Shown here: one piece after another, positions 33,961 to 43,560 of the stretch
Position numbering within the stretch: position 1 is the stretch's first letter
How the letters are laid out: the number at the start of each line of letters is the position of its first letter
Source: Euglena gracilis
Lineage: Eukaryota > Euglenida > Euglenophyceae > Euglenales
Length of the DNA: 64,000 nucleotides
Reading direction: 5' to 3'
NCBI GenBank assembly: GCA_039621445.1
Contig: CP154954.1
Span: 24,502,954-24,566,953 of the forward strand
Translations under genes and position numbers: made by a program
The notes under the pieces: generated by a model
Database searches by the model: none
What the model was told of the DNA's origin: nothing
What the model saw: only the letters and a program-made list of their open reading frames with translations

Positions 33961-34190
33961 TCCCGAAAATTCCCGACAATTCTGTTTGGACCACCCGCAG
34001 ATGGGGTTCCGACGAATCCAGGCAAATACCAACATATCCTGACAAATCCCGACAAAACCCTGACAAGTCCTGACAAATCCCGACGAATGACGACAAATTC
34101 CGACAAATCCCAAATCCCGAACAATTCCCAAATCTCGACAAATCCCGAAAAATCCGGCAAATCCCGACGGATCCCGACAAGAGCACCAAA
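33953..34190. repeat. Minisatellite of GACAAATCCC units
   Basis: About 20 imperfect copies of gacaaatccc/gacaattcc over 235 bases, immediately after caagcacctccagc. The paralogous site at 42,980 has only one or two units, so the array expanded here. Confidence 0.85.
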
Positions 34191-34277
34191 ATTTTTGTAA
34201 CAAGAGATGAAATTGCCCAGAGAAGATTGTCTTGGTCAGTCATTCGTTTACACAACCTGTTTTTTTTTTGCCATAGT

Positions 34278-34511
34278 TTTAGTCGATGATTTCAAACCCT
34301 TCTGCCAAGCTTCTTTCTGAGGTCTTGTACATCCCCCCTTGTCCGTGATCCAACAAAGTATGGGGGAAATGCAGTTGACACACAATATATATTTGGAATA
34401 TGTTGGAGTATTTTGGCAGAAGGAGACCCACACCATTGCTCTTAATCACGGGTTTATAGGGTTTGACCAAAGTCGCCATTTTTTTTCTGCTTTATATGCC
34501 CTTTGGTCCAT

Positions 34512-34577
<66 letters not shown>

Positions 34578-34712
34578 CACACACACACATACACACACAC
34601 CCCGTGTCAAATGCATCTTCCCCGTACTTTTTCGAGTCAAGGACAAGGGGTGGGGATGTACAAGGCTCAGAAAGAAGCTTGGCAGAAGTGTCCATCAAAT
34701 CACCGACTTGAT
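34278..34712. mobile_element. Long inverted-repeat element enclosing a family-1 TA element
   Basis: Left cttctgccaagcttctttct is matched by right agaaagaagcttggcagaag, and similarity extends to gtcgatgattt/caccgac. Inside lie TA|CATCCCCCCTTGTCC (34,330) and GGACAAGGGGTGGGGATG|TA (34,658). The inner 329 bp has family-1 ends and includes a CA tract. Either family 1 here has much longer TIRs or the element sits at the centre of an older palindrome. Confidence 0.65.
34514..34603. repeat. (CA)n microsatellite
   Basis: About 90 bases of CA with GCAC and TACA interruptions. Confidence 0.95.
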
Positions 34713-35330
34713 GGATTTGCTTTGGGACTGCTTGAAATCCTCCAATTGTTTTGGGGCTTTGTTGCACCTTCGTTGTTCTCTGGCCCAGTGCTTGTCCAGA
34801 CATGAGGGGGAGGGCAGCTGGCAGTGTATGTCTCTTTGTGGTTTTGCAGACCATAAAGAGGAGGAGGTTGGGGAGGGTGTTGCCAGAAAGGTGCTGCGAG
34901 AGGGTACCCTCGGTGCCTCCGATTCTCTGGTGCCCAACAGTCATTCAGAAGGGTATTTTTCCTGGTTGGGACTCTGCCTGGACACAAACCTGACCCCCCT
35001 CCCAGGGTGGTCCTCCGCACCCAACGAGAGAGGTATTCAAATAACGAAATAGGTTCTCAACCATCGCCCATGCCCATGGTTTGCGTTGATGAGCCCTGTG
35101 TGCAACCTAGCAACTCTTTAGTGTGCCACGGGTGGCGATGCGCTGTCCCTCCTCTGCCTGTGAGAGGTGGTTGGCCTGTGCTGATCCCTGCTGTGACAGC
35201 AGGACACCGCGGTGCAGTTGCCTGTCGAGTTCAGGCACATCGCATGCAGGTTTTTCTCATTGGTCGGCATTTTTCCTGGACCATCCAGAATTGTGTTGTC
35301 GCAAGGTTGCTCTCCGTGGCCATAGATTCG
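34713..35330. other. No supported gene
   Basis: Several overlapping frames 80-200 codons long (plus and minus) without motifs. Confidence 0.35.
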
Positions 35331-35335
35331 CTTCA

Positions 35336-35620
35336 CACCTGCGTGACCCCTCCGGGAGGATTTTGCGAATGGGTGGGTGGTGGGTCGCTGGACCCCCCAG
35401 GGGGGTGTTCCATGGGCAGGCTTCTTTTTTGGGGGTTTGCACCCCGGGGGTTGCCATGGGCAGGCAGGAGGGTAGGGGGTCATGTTTTGGGCGTGGGCAG
35501 TGCTGTAGCACACCCACCAAAAATTGGCTTGGTTGGCGGGCCCAAAACCTCCTCGGGGGGGGGGGGGAGGTACCTGCTTTGGGCAGGCACCCCATATCAC
35601 AAGGCACTCCCTCCCCCACA
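35336..35620. repeat. C/G-palindrome repeat with gggtgggtgg core
   Basis: Begins cacctgcgtgacccc as at 16,832 and contains ccccccaggggggtgttcc, an inverted gggttgccatgggcaggcag region and a G run at 35,557-35,568. Confidence 0.5.
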
Positions 35621-35654
35621 TATGGCATAAAGTGGAGCCCCCACAGTTGAAATA

Positions 35655-35940
35655 TGGGGTACTGTGGGGGGGTATGTGTGGGGTGTGGGGGGGGGTAGTG
35701 GGGGGTAGTGGGGGGTGTGGGGTGTGTGTGGGGGTGGGGGGGGTGTCCGGAAAGATTAGGTGTTGGATGCACAGATAAAGGATGATGCTATTTTTGTTAT
35801 GGGGGTCCGCCCCCCCAAGTAAGTCAAAATTTTAATTTATTTTTTATTTTTTGAAAAGAAATTTTATGTGTGGGGTATTGTGGTGGGTGTGGGGGTAGTG
35901 AGGGGGGTGGGGGGTGGGGGGGTGGGGGTTCCATTTTACG
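35655..35940. repeat. G-rich (GGGGTGTGG/GGGGTAGTG)n tracts
   Basis: Two blocks, 35,655-35,745 and 35,870-35,930, of almost pure G/T with short periodicity. They would be G-quadruplex-prone on the plus strand. Confidence 0.75.
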
Positions 35941-36156
35941 CCATCTCTCCCCCCCAGGGTTGGTAAAAGCAAGGCCATATGGGTCAGTGCCTGTCTGAAG
36001 CCTGGGCTGGAAAAACAGTTGTTCAGGTGTTTCAGCCAAGTTTGAGTGGGTTTTGGGTGGGTGGGTGGGGGAGACCGTGCATGGGTTGGTTTTCGAAAAA
36101 AGTGGGCGGGTTTGAGCCTGGAAGAAGAGCCCCCCCCCCCTGGCTCAGTAAGTGGA

Positions 36157-36332
36157 AATGGTCAGAATTTGTATCTGCAATGGGGATGGAGCTGCTGGCG
36201 TTGACGCCAGATGCCTTGATGCATTTCGACCCACAGGCAGAGGAAGAAGAGAAATCTTCAGCCAAAAATGAGAAATTCCGCCACAGCTCAGCCCGCTTCT
36301 TCCAGTTCACAGCGCACCATATGATGGCCTGA
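36157..36332 (+). CDS. Candidate terminal exon (MELLALTPDALMHFDPQ)
   Basis: After GGTCAG an open frame encodes EFVSAMGMELLALTPDALMH, then FDPQAEEEEKSSAKNEKFRH and SSARFFQFTAHHMMA before a stop at 36,330-36,332. The mix of hydrophobic, acidic and basic segments and moderate GC look like a real C-terminal exon. No domain recognised and no neighbouring exon in register identified. Confidence 0.35.
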
Positions 36333-36339
36333 ATACTAA

Positions 36340-37490
36340 CCCGTGACGTGCAAACGGTTCGCCATTTCCGCACCTTTTTTGTTTCCATGTCGCTGCTTGC
36401 GATGCCCAGTTCGGGCTGGGTTGGAGGATCAATGCCACCAAGGGGGGTGGTGTCATCCAGCCTGCCCAAATTTTCAGCCATTTCTGCACCCCTGGCCCAC
36501 GGGTCCTCGTAGGGACTGTTCAGAAAGGGTCAGTACAGCCCGCTCAGAGGTTAGTATTCCATACCTGCCCCTGGGAAACGGCCTGCTACCCACTGTTATC
36601 GCTGACCTGCCTCATAGGAGCCTGCTGCAACGCTTGCACCCGCTGACTGTCTTCCATTAATCTTTAAGGATTTTATGCTTTTTTTTTGAAAAACTATTTT
36701 CCCAAGTCGAAAAAAAATTGCTTCCGTTTTTTTCCCTCATTTTGATCCCGATTTTCTGTGACAAAAATTGCCAATTTTGCCATTTTTTGCATTTTTTTGG
36801 TCAACAAATGGCCTTTTTTTATGCAAATGAAAATCTTTTCCTGGTGGAGGTGGAATTTCTTCTTCCTTTCCAGTAGAAAGTGCACATCCCGGGGAGCTCC
36901 TGAAGGATTTTCCATATGCAATTTTCTTTTTTTTTGCATTCTTTTGTGTTTTTTTTTGTGCCTTCTTTTTTGCGCCTGTGCGTTGGAAGAGTTGTTTTTT
37001 TTTGGCGTCGTGTTCTCCAAGGATCCATATGTTGCGTTCCCTCTCCCTGGTGGATGAGGCTGGTGGTAGGGTGGCCAGGTTTTCTGATAAACACATGATC
37101 GCAAATCAGCACAAAATTTGGACTTCCCAAAAAGACTTCCCAAAAACATAGGTAATCACAAATGACCACCAACAGCTGATTTTTTCCTTTTCTTTGGACG
37201 TCTGAAAATACCTTTCGATTCAGGATTAATTTCCCTATTCCGATAACTTATTGATGAATTCACCAAGCAGTGCCTGAGGAAGGGGGAAAATAGGTCGGAG
37301 AGAATTGGGCGTTGAAGTTGCAACGTGAAGTTTGGTGTGTTGAAATTATTCTGCCACCTGAGGATTAAATTTTTCCACAATTTCTCTGAGGACGAATTTT
37401 GGGAACAAACATTGAACACAGGGCTGTCTTTCGGAAATTTCCATCACATCCCATCACATTCAATGATCCTCAGGATAAAGTACCAACTAC
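36340..37490. other. No supported gene
   Basis: T-rich (36,660-37,060 with several poly-T runs) and AT-rich sequence; complementary-strand Lys-rich ORFs are artefacts. Confidence 0.4.
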
Positions 37491-37494
37491 CTCC

Positions 37495-37640
37495 CCCCCC
37501 CCCCGCCCGCTTGGCCCCCCTCCTCCTTACATGCAAACTTGGCCCCCCTAAAATTGACCTTTAGCCTTTAGCACATGGCTGCTGAAATTCTTAATTTTTC
37601 AAACTTGGCCCCCCAAAGGATGGCCCCCTGGCCTTACCTT
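37495..37640. repeat. Family T copy
   Basis: gcttggcccccctcctcctt, acatgcaaacttggcccccc and ggccccctggccttaccttc, matching 56,430-56,607 almost end to end. Confidence 0.75.
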
Positions 37641-37756
37641 CAATCATGGCACGGGGAGGGGGAGGTAATTGCCTTTTGCCCTTTGTGTTTGGAAAAAGAC
37701 GAATTCTGTTGTCCTTGGACTTCCGCCCAATGCATCAAAACAAGCACGTTCCCTGC

Positions 37757-37975
37757 CCCCCCTCAGGCAGGGCTGGACGGGAATCCCCAAAATCTCAGGG
37801 TCATCCTGGGGGTAGGGGGTCCACCACCTGGGCCTTCCCTTTGTTTCCGGTGGTACCTTTACGTCCAACTTTTCTTCCGGCGCCTCGGTGCCAATGGAGT
37901 TTTCTTTGAACGGGTGCCACGGTGGGCGGGAGTTGACCCCCCCCCCAGGCCTTCCCGTACAGCCCTGCCCCCCAG
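37757..37975. mobile_element. TIR element family AA, about 220 bp
   Basis: Left ggcagggctggacgggaa and right ttcccgtacagccctgcc are inverse with one mismatch; C runs lie just outside or inside. A larger relative is at 53,540-54,140 (ccgggcagggcagaaaggga / cccgttctgccctg), and fragments lie at 44.82 and 44.93 kb. Confidence 0.6.
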
Positions 37976-38027
37976 GGCAACTGCCTGCAGGTGCTTCTTC
38001 CCCTGACCCTCCCTTCAGAGACAACCG

Positions 38028-38252
38028 ATGGGCTGCGCCACCTCGTGCCCCAGCGCCCCCGGCCCTGCGGAGGCCTCCCCGGCTCCCCCGGTCGCCGACC
38101 CCCCGACCGGGTCCAACGGCCCCACGCGGCCCCGCCTCCCGACCCGGCGGAACAACGAGGGAGGCGCCCAGGGACCGGAGGAGAGCGGAGGCCGGTGGGG
38201 GCGACGGTGCCGGAGGAAGCCGGGCGACCCCGTGGGGGACCGGCGCGGTTGA
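38028..38252 (+). CDS. Candidate first exon beginning MGCATSC (myristoylation motif)
   Basis: The ATG lies 9 bases after CCCTTCAG. The product begins MGCATSCPSAPGPAEASPAP, again MGCA.S with Gly2, Cys3 and Ser6, followed by a Pro/Arg/Gly-rich low-complexity stretch. Together with 38,417-38,475 (RTVSFDGLEQ) it mirrors the 4,653/4,970 pair in order, strand and spacing (about 400 versus 350 bases). GC content is very high compared with flanking DNA, and all frames are open, so the exon end is uncertain. A gene or gene fragment encoding a membrane-tethered disordered protein is the inference. Confidence 0.4.
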   Translation: MGCATSCPSAPGPAEASPAPPVADPPTGSNGPTRPRLPTRRNNEGGAQGPEESGGRWGRRCRRKPGDPVGDRRG

Positions 38253-38273
38253 CGCTGTGGTTTGACCCGGGTC

Positions 38274-38554
38274 GGGACAGCGGCCGGGCCCCGCCTCCCC
38301 CGGCGCGCCGTCCGCCGACCGCCTCGGCCTCGGTCCCTGGCCACGGCTCCGGCGACCCCGCCCGTTGCCGGCGCGCCGCCGCCCGGAATGGGCGATCAAC
38401 GGAGCGCCGCACCGTCTCGTTCGATGGCCTGGAGCAGGTGGAGGAGGAGCCCTCTCCCGGCCAGGCATTCGGTCCCCAATGGGCCTGCCCCCCGCCGCCG
38501 ATACAATTTGGATTCCCTCCCCCAACAGTTTGCAAACAGTTTTTTTTTTGGTGA
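38274..38554 (+). CDS. Candidate downstream exon with RTVSFDGLEQVEEEPSPGQ
   Basis: This frame contains RRTVSFDGLEQVEEEPSPGQ and remains open to 38,554, though its real end is likely near 38,480, before the C runs. RTVSF fits the RVxF docking motif of protein phosphatase 1 ([R/K]x[V/I]x[F/W]). The paralogue at 4,970-5,068 keeps SFD.LEQ.EEE.SP.Q but has ATASF. A third RVxF-like KAVSF is at 39,555. Whether the motif binds anything is untested. Confidence 0.4.
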
Positions 38555-39255
38555 AAAGATGTTTTGTTGAAGGTCGATCGCTGTTGCGAGCATGTTTTTC
38601 ACTGGCCCACCTATTTGCGCCCAAAAATGCGACGCAAGAGAGGTTCGCTTTCCAGTGTCTTAATTTTAGACGCGTTTTCACCCTTGCATGGCTTCGCAAA
38701 TGCCATTTTTCTTCTGAGAATTGGATTATACAAGATCAATAGATCAATGTCCAACAGTGCCTTTCCAAAAAAATAATATAAAAAATAATAAATAAAATGA
38801 AAAAAAATTTCGAATGGAAATTAATTTCAAAGGGAATTTCCACAATTTGTTTTTATGGGGAGAGCCATATGCAGGCCTTGTCACTGATGCAGATGCCGAA
38901 ATGAGTGTAGAATCACAGCGATGACTCATCCTGATGCGGCATTTCATTCGTGTTTTTCTTTGGTGCGTTTTTTGTGTGTGTGTTCTGTAGAAAGTGATTG
39001 GAAGTCGCTCTGCAACAAGGTTGGGTTTTGTTTATTGCATTTCTGGGGAGGTCCCAAAAACAACCCAAAAAATTTAGTACCCCCTAAAAAACAAATTTTG
39101 GGATTTTGGATCAAAAAACCACAACAAAATGGGAAACTGGGGAAAATGAGGAAAATACCAACCTTGTCTGCAAAAGAAATTATTCCTCCAATTACTGGAT
39201 TTTTTAATCGTTTCGTTTTCCCGACGAACAGCATTCTGGTGGTGTGCCTTTGCGC
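38555..39255. other. No supported gene
   Basis: AT-rich spacer between the 38-kb candidate exons and the GT tract; no motif. Confidence 0.4.
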
Positions 39256-39450
<195 letters not shown>

Positions 39451-39489
39451 CCGCTTGCCTGTCCCATCAACCTCCGTGTGCTTCTCCAG

Positions 39490-39640
39490 GAGGAAACGGA
39501 GATGGTCCATTCCCCAGTGGCCCAGGGAAACCCTCCGCCAAAGGAGCGGCAGAAAGCCGTCAGCTTTGCCCTCCCGACGGAGCCCGGGCTCCCCCGCACC
39601 AAGGGGTTCTGCGACCCCCCGTTTGCCTTTGCCAAGGTTG
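39490..39640 (+). CDS. Candidate exon with KAVSF motif
   Basis: Between CTCCAG (39,484-39,489) and AAG|GTTGCT, an open frame encodes EETEMVHSPVAQGNPPPKER, then QKAVSFALPTEPGLPRTKGF and CDPPFAFAK. All codons are consistent with the GC-rich coding style of the window, and both ends look like splice sites. KAVSF fits the RVxF phosphatase-docking pattern. It lies about 1.1 kb downstream of the RTVSFDG exon, same strand, so it could belong to the same gene. Confidence 0.4.
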
Positions 39641-39754
39641 CTGCCGTGGGCTTTGCTGCCAAAAACCTTGCGGGCCATTGGGTGCGCATGTGTATGTTTT
39701 TCCCCGGGGGGGCTCCTAAAGGATTTTGCATGCAATTTGTGTTTCTTTTGTGTG

Positions 39755-39865
39755 TTTTTTGTGTTTATTTGCAGTTTATTTGTGTGTTTTTTTTGTGTTT
39801 ATTTGCAGTTTATTTGTGTGTTTTTTATGTTTATTTGCAGTTTATTTGTGTTTTTTTTTGTGTCA
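39755..39865. repeat. Tandem repeat, about 35-bp unit (tttatttgcagtttatttgtgtg)
   Basis: Three full units and a partial one of gtttatttgcagtttatttg plus a variable t/g-rich spacer. Each unit contains a TTTGCAG that mimics a splice acceptor. Confidence 0.85.
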
Positions 39866-40235
39866 CATTTTTTGAGGGTCGATGTTGCGTCCCCCTCCTC
39901 CTGTTGAGATTTGGATAATAGAGTATGGGTGGAACAGCCGAACGTCAAAAAAATTTCCATCAAACATTCTGCATTCCTGATGATGCACCCACACGCCGAA
40001 GCATGGGGGAAAAAGTGCTGAAAGAATTGGAAGAATTGGAAGAATTGGAAGAACTGACCCTGGAGCCGAAGGCGCCGGGGGCCCGGAAAAGGCCGTGAAT
40101 GAAAATTTCAATTCAAATAATTGAGTTAAAATTTTCTTGATCCCCCCTGGACCCCCCCCCCGGGGGGTGTGTCTGCTAGGGGCAGGCACCCTAAGGCACC
40201 CCCTTCCCCCCCGCAGACATTCATTTAGTGTGGTA

Positions 40236-40826
40236 CCGGGGGGGGGGGGGACTTGTACGGGAAAAAATGTTGTGGGAGAAATTCTGGACGAAAATTTGTC
40301 CAGGATTTTTCCCGCCTTTTTAAGGATCCGTCCAGGATTTTTCCCGGCAGATTTAAGGAAAGTTCAATTTCCTCCAGTGAATGACCCCCCAAAAAATCTT
40401 CGGCGCTGCGCGCCGATTTGCAGCAGGAATATTTCTTCCTCTCAGGAATCGGTGTTTTTCCCAACCGCCCCAAACCCCTTTGAAGCGTGCGTTAACCCAC
40501 AGCGCGAGGTCCGCCCCAAAGAGAGCCTGTGCATAAGTTGTGTGCCAGAAGCCGCTTTGTGTCTGTTAACACGGCGGTCTTATCACCCCAGCGGAATGAA
40601 CGCGTTCTGTTTGGTTTCACCAGTTTGCAGCCATGCTTTCTCATTCAATTGTTGGTCGGCACAAAACCTGGGCGGTTTTTTTTTCAGCTGTCTAATATTT
40701 TTTCCCACCTGGTTTAAGCGAGCGTTCAGGATTTTTCCCGGCATTTTAAGGATTCGTCCAATATTTTTCCCAGCAGAATTTTTCCCGTCGGCAATTGTTC
40801 CCGGTCAGATTTCCCCCCCCCCCCGG
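40236..40826. mobile_element. Probable TA-inserted element with CCGGGGGG ends, 591 bp
   Basis: TA|CC plus a G run on the left (40,234) and a C run plus GG|TA on the right (40,827). Removing it joins gtgtgg to TAcgccaa, recreating the gtgTAcgccaa unit found at 40,920. Internally, caggatttttcccgcc and ggatttttcccggcattttaagg-type blocks repeat, with a cggcgctgcgcgccg hairpin at 40,402. Confidence 0.55.
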
Positions 40827-40839
40827 TACGCCAAGGTAG

Positions 40840-40965
40840 TCTTTTTGTGGTTCACCGTGGACAACAAGATTTTTGGTGGTTCACATATGGACACCAAAAA
40901 TTTTTTATGGTTCACATGTGTACGCCAAAAAAATATTATGGTTCACATGTGTGCCGCGGCAAAAA
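40840..40965. repeat. Tandem 33-bp units (ggttcacatgtgtacgccaa)
   Basis: Four diverged copies of (c/t)ggttcaca(t/c) followed by a(t)g(t)g.acgccaaaaa. Two further copies are at 42,290-42,360. Confidence 0.75.
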
Positions 40966-41058
40966 CTCAATTGTGCGCCTCGTGCACCGCGGGAAAAAAT
41001 TTGCGCTGCGGAGCGGTGCACTAAGTGAAAGTCTGAAGTCAATGTTGCGGCTCTATGA

Positions 41059-41238
41059 ATGTTTTCCAAAAAAGAAGGATTTGACAGTTGGGAAACGCTT
41101 CCATTCATCACGGTGGATGACATAGCACAAATGGCGATTCCCCAAGGAGTTCGGCGTTTGATAGAGGAGGCCAAAAAATTGATTGGTCCCACATCCTCCA
41201 CCGTTGTGAACCGTGTCTGGGAGCAGGCTTTTGCTTAA
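41059..41238 (+). CDS. SAM-domain-like ORF fragment
   Basis: ATG at 41,059 opens MFSKKEGFDSWETLPFITVD, then DIAQMAIPQGVRRLIEEAKK and LIGPTSSTVVNRVWEQAFA. The order F..(e)GFD..E.L..IT.DDIA.M.IP.G.RR.I..A..LI matches the second half of SAM domains (IT.DDL..MGI..G.R..I...I..L). Upstream, another frame supplies a plausible first helix (SLKSMLRLYECF), separated by a frame change in an A run. SAM domains mediate protein-protein contacts. The final four codons (QAFA, stop) fall inside the hAT-like element that begins at 41,224, so the original C-terminus was altered by insertion. Moderate confidence in the domain. Confidence 0.45.
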   Translation: MFSKKEGFDSWETLPFITVDDIAQMAIPQGVRRLIEEAKKLIGPTSSTVVNRVWEQAFA

Positions 41239-41583
41239 GGGCTTGCAGTACCCCCCCCGGGGGGGCTGGACTGCAGCTAGTCCAAATTTGGCCAGTGGGA
41301 TTTCTAGCAGACCCCCCCGGGGGGGTCTGCTAGCAGGGCTAGCTAGTGGAATTTTTTTTCCAGTGACCTCATTTCCACTCCGGTGCGCAGCGCCGGAGGA
41401 AAAAAATTTTTCCAGTGGGGGGGACCCCCCGGGGGGGGAAGGGGGGTCCTAGCTAGTCCATTTTTTCCAGTGTCTAGCCGATTGGCGAGCCAGTACCCCC
41501 CGGGGAGGGTACTGGCTCCTTAAGCAGCCAGTGCCTTTAAGCAAAAGGGTACTTTTGCTTAAGTACCCTTAAGCAAAAGCCTG
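41224..41583. mobile_element. hAT-like multi-hairpin element, 360 bp, 8-bp target duplication
   Basis: Ends CAGGCTTTTGCTTAAGGG and CCCTTAAGCAAAAGCCTG are perfect 18-bp inverted repeats, flanked on both sides by TCTGGGAG (41,216-41,223 and 41,584-41,591). An 8-bp duplication and CAGG terminus are hallmarks of hAT transposons, though the fifth base is C, not the usual G. The interior holds at least four palindromes: around 41,254, 41,310 (ctagcagac, C7G7, gtctgctag), 41,425 and 41,500, plus a ccggtgcgcagcgccgg hairpin. No ORF. Relatives at 43.9-44.34, 48.81-49.34 and 59.56-59.82 kb. Confidence 0.85.
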
Positions 41584-42390
41584 TCTGGGAGCCCCAGGTT
41601 GAACCAGCCTGAACCGGCGTCTGGGACGCCAGTTCGGGCAGGAAATTTCGGCGTCCAGGTGAAACATTTGAATTTCGAAGAAAACAGGGTCGGAACGTGC
41701 GATCGCCGATTTTCAGAGCGCTGTGCATTGTGGCTGAGTTCTGAGGGTACCAAGCGAAAGGTCTCGATGAGAGCTTTCAATTGATATGCTGTATGGTTCC
41801 TGAGCTGGTGGATTTGACAAATTAATATGTCAAATTTTGGAATACACAATCGCTGAAAATAAGAGTTCTGTGCATTACGGTTTTATTCTGTGGACATTTG
41901 TCAAAAGCCCTTGACAAGAGCTTTCGATGGATGGGCAACCCCAATGTCCCAAACATGGGAATTTGGGGTGATTACTCAGACGCCGGTTCGGACGTGAAGC
42001 CAGATCCCCCTAGAAACGATTTCAAAAACTGTGTCCCAGGCACTGGCTTCATGCCCGAACCGGCGTCTGGGACACAGTTCTCAATATGGTAGTGGTGGAT
42101 GTTTCTAACCCATGTGAACCTCTCAATTGACCCTGGGATATGGGTGCCGCACATGCACTAGGGCTCTGCATGTACGGTACAAGGGAGTGGCGACCCTTCT
42201 CCAACCACAGCGGTGGGGTGTGATTGAGCCAGGGCCAAAGTTCACAATGTGACACGTGGCTGAGGTGCCGACAGATGAATCAATAAATTTTGTGGACACC
42301 AATTGTTTTTTTTTTGTGGTTCATTTGTGGACACCAAAAAAAATTGTGGTTCACACGTCTTTTTTTGACCCACACTAAATGAATGTCTGC

Positions 42391-42740
42391 CCCTCCCCCC
42401 GGTCGGTGAGCACAAGCATGGTTGCAGTGGGGAAGTAGTGAAGCCCCCCCCCCGTCCCCAGCACGGCCCACCCCCTTCTACTGCGGTGCACGTCCCACAG
42501 AAGTGGGCTGAACCACGCCCGCTGCCCCACGTCAGCCATCCAATAGCTGGAATATTGTTGGTATTCAGGACACACAGGTGGAGAAATGACTGACTGTTCC
42601 CTCCTATGCAGTCACTGACTGCTTTTTTTTTAATGCCTAGGGGTCCCTCCCCGAGCTTGAGTTTCCAAAGAAAGTAGGGCTCTTCCTTGACTTGGGTTGC
42701 CGCCTTTCCCACGCGGCATTGTGTTCCCCCCGGCGCAAGG
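42391..42740. other. No supported gene
   Basis: Mixed sequence with C runs at 42,395 and 42,445; overlapping short ORFs only. Confidence 0.35.
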
Positions 42741-43359
42741 TGCACGTGATTGGCGGATCACCCCCCGGTCATGCAAGCCGGCCCACCCGCCACCGGCAGC
42801 AAGTGGATGCCCCGCCCCCCCTGCCCTTGACGACCTCGCGTTGCCGCGGGTGCAGTGCTTGCTCTGAGGAGGCCTTGGACTGCTGCTGGCGGCTCAATGG
42901 CCCGGGCTGTTGTCCCCCCCCCCTGTTTGAGGGGAACCCCCACCCCCTTGCCACCTCCAGGCCAAGCACCTCCAGCAACAAATCCCGACGATTTCACCAA
43001 GGTTTTTGCAGCGTGGAAGAGATTGGGTTGTGATCCGGTCAACCACGACAAATGACGAATCAGAATTAATCTAAACTGGTAAACTGAGCGTAAATATGCA
43101 TCAAAAGTGGGATGCAGAGTGTTTTTTTTTTGAGAATGTGGAACGATTTGTAATCGCTCCTCCAAAACCTTTTGGATGTGCAGCTTATATCAGTCTGTCT
43201 CCGTGGTTCTTCCCCTAGGAGTGTTGTTTCTTTCCCTTCACTGGCATTTCTTTGTGGTTCTTTGAATGGCCCATCCTGTTTCTGTAAGAATATTACCCCA
43301 CCCTCAAATTGGCCACCAAAATCCTACATTGTTCACCGTCAGGGCTGTTTGCCCCTCTG

Positions 43360-43560
43360 ACATGTTGACGTTTCCCCCAAAGTTAGCCCTCAACCGTGGC
43401 CCAAGCAAAGCCTGGGGACGGTTGGCTGATTTCAAGCCCTGGCACTCAACCACACATTCATTAAGCTTGGCAAGGTCCTCCCTCCTGGGTTTATTGAAGA
43501 CTTTTGTGTCGCTGGCACAAGGGACAATCTGGCCGGACTGTTTAATCTGTTTTATGGTTG
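43360..43560 (-). CDS. Exon-like ORF with VFNKPRREDLAKL
   Basis: The minus strand encodes DTKVFNKPRREDLAKLNECV, then VECQGLKSANRPQALLGPRL and RANFGGN. It resembles 18.4 kb (VFNKARGEDFSNL). The frame extends both ways through weaker sequence. Probably part of a dispersed coding repeat; family unknown. Confidence 0.3.

Larger units (their letters stand above)
40213..42390. mobile_element. Candidate 2.18-kb TIR element, host of nested insertions
   Basis: GCAGACATTCATTTAGTGTG at 40,213 and its exact reverse complement ending at 42,390 (21-bp match) bound the unit. Near both ends lie same-orientation copies of a (tgg)acaccaaaaaaa...gtggttca unit (40,840-40,960 and 42,290-42,360). Inside are a C/G-ended element (40,236-40,826), a SAM-like ORF and a hAT-like element (41,224-41,583). 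Two separate copies of a smaller repeat in opposite orientation would look the same. Confidence 0.5.

Noticed and set aside
36694-37172. Lys-rich minus-strand ORFs of about 120-150 codons
   Set aside because: Complement of T-rich non-coding DNA; no domain or compositional contrast.
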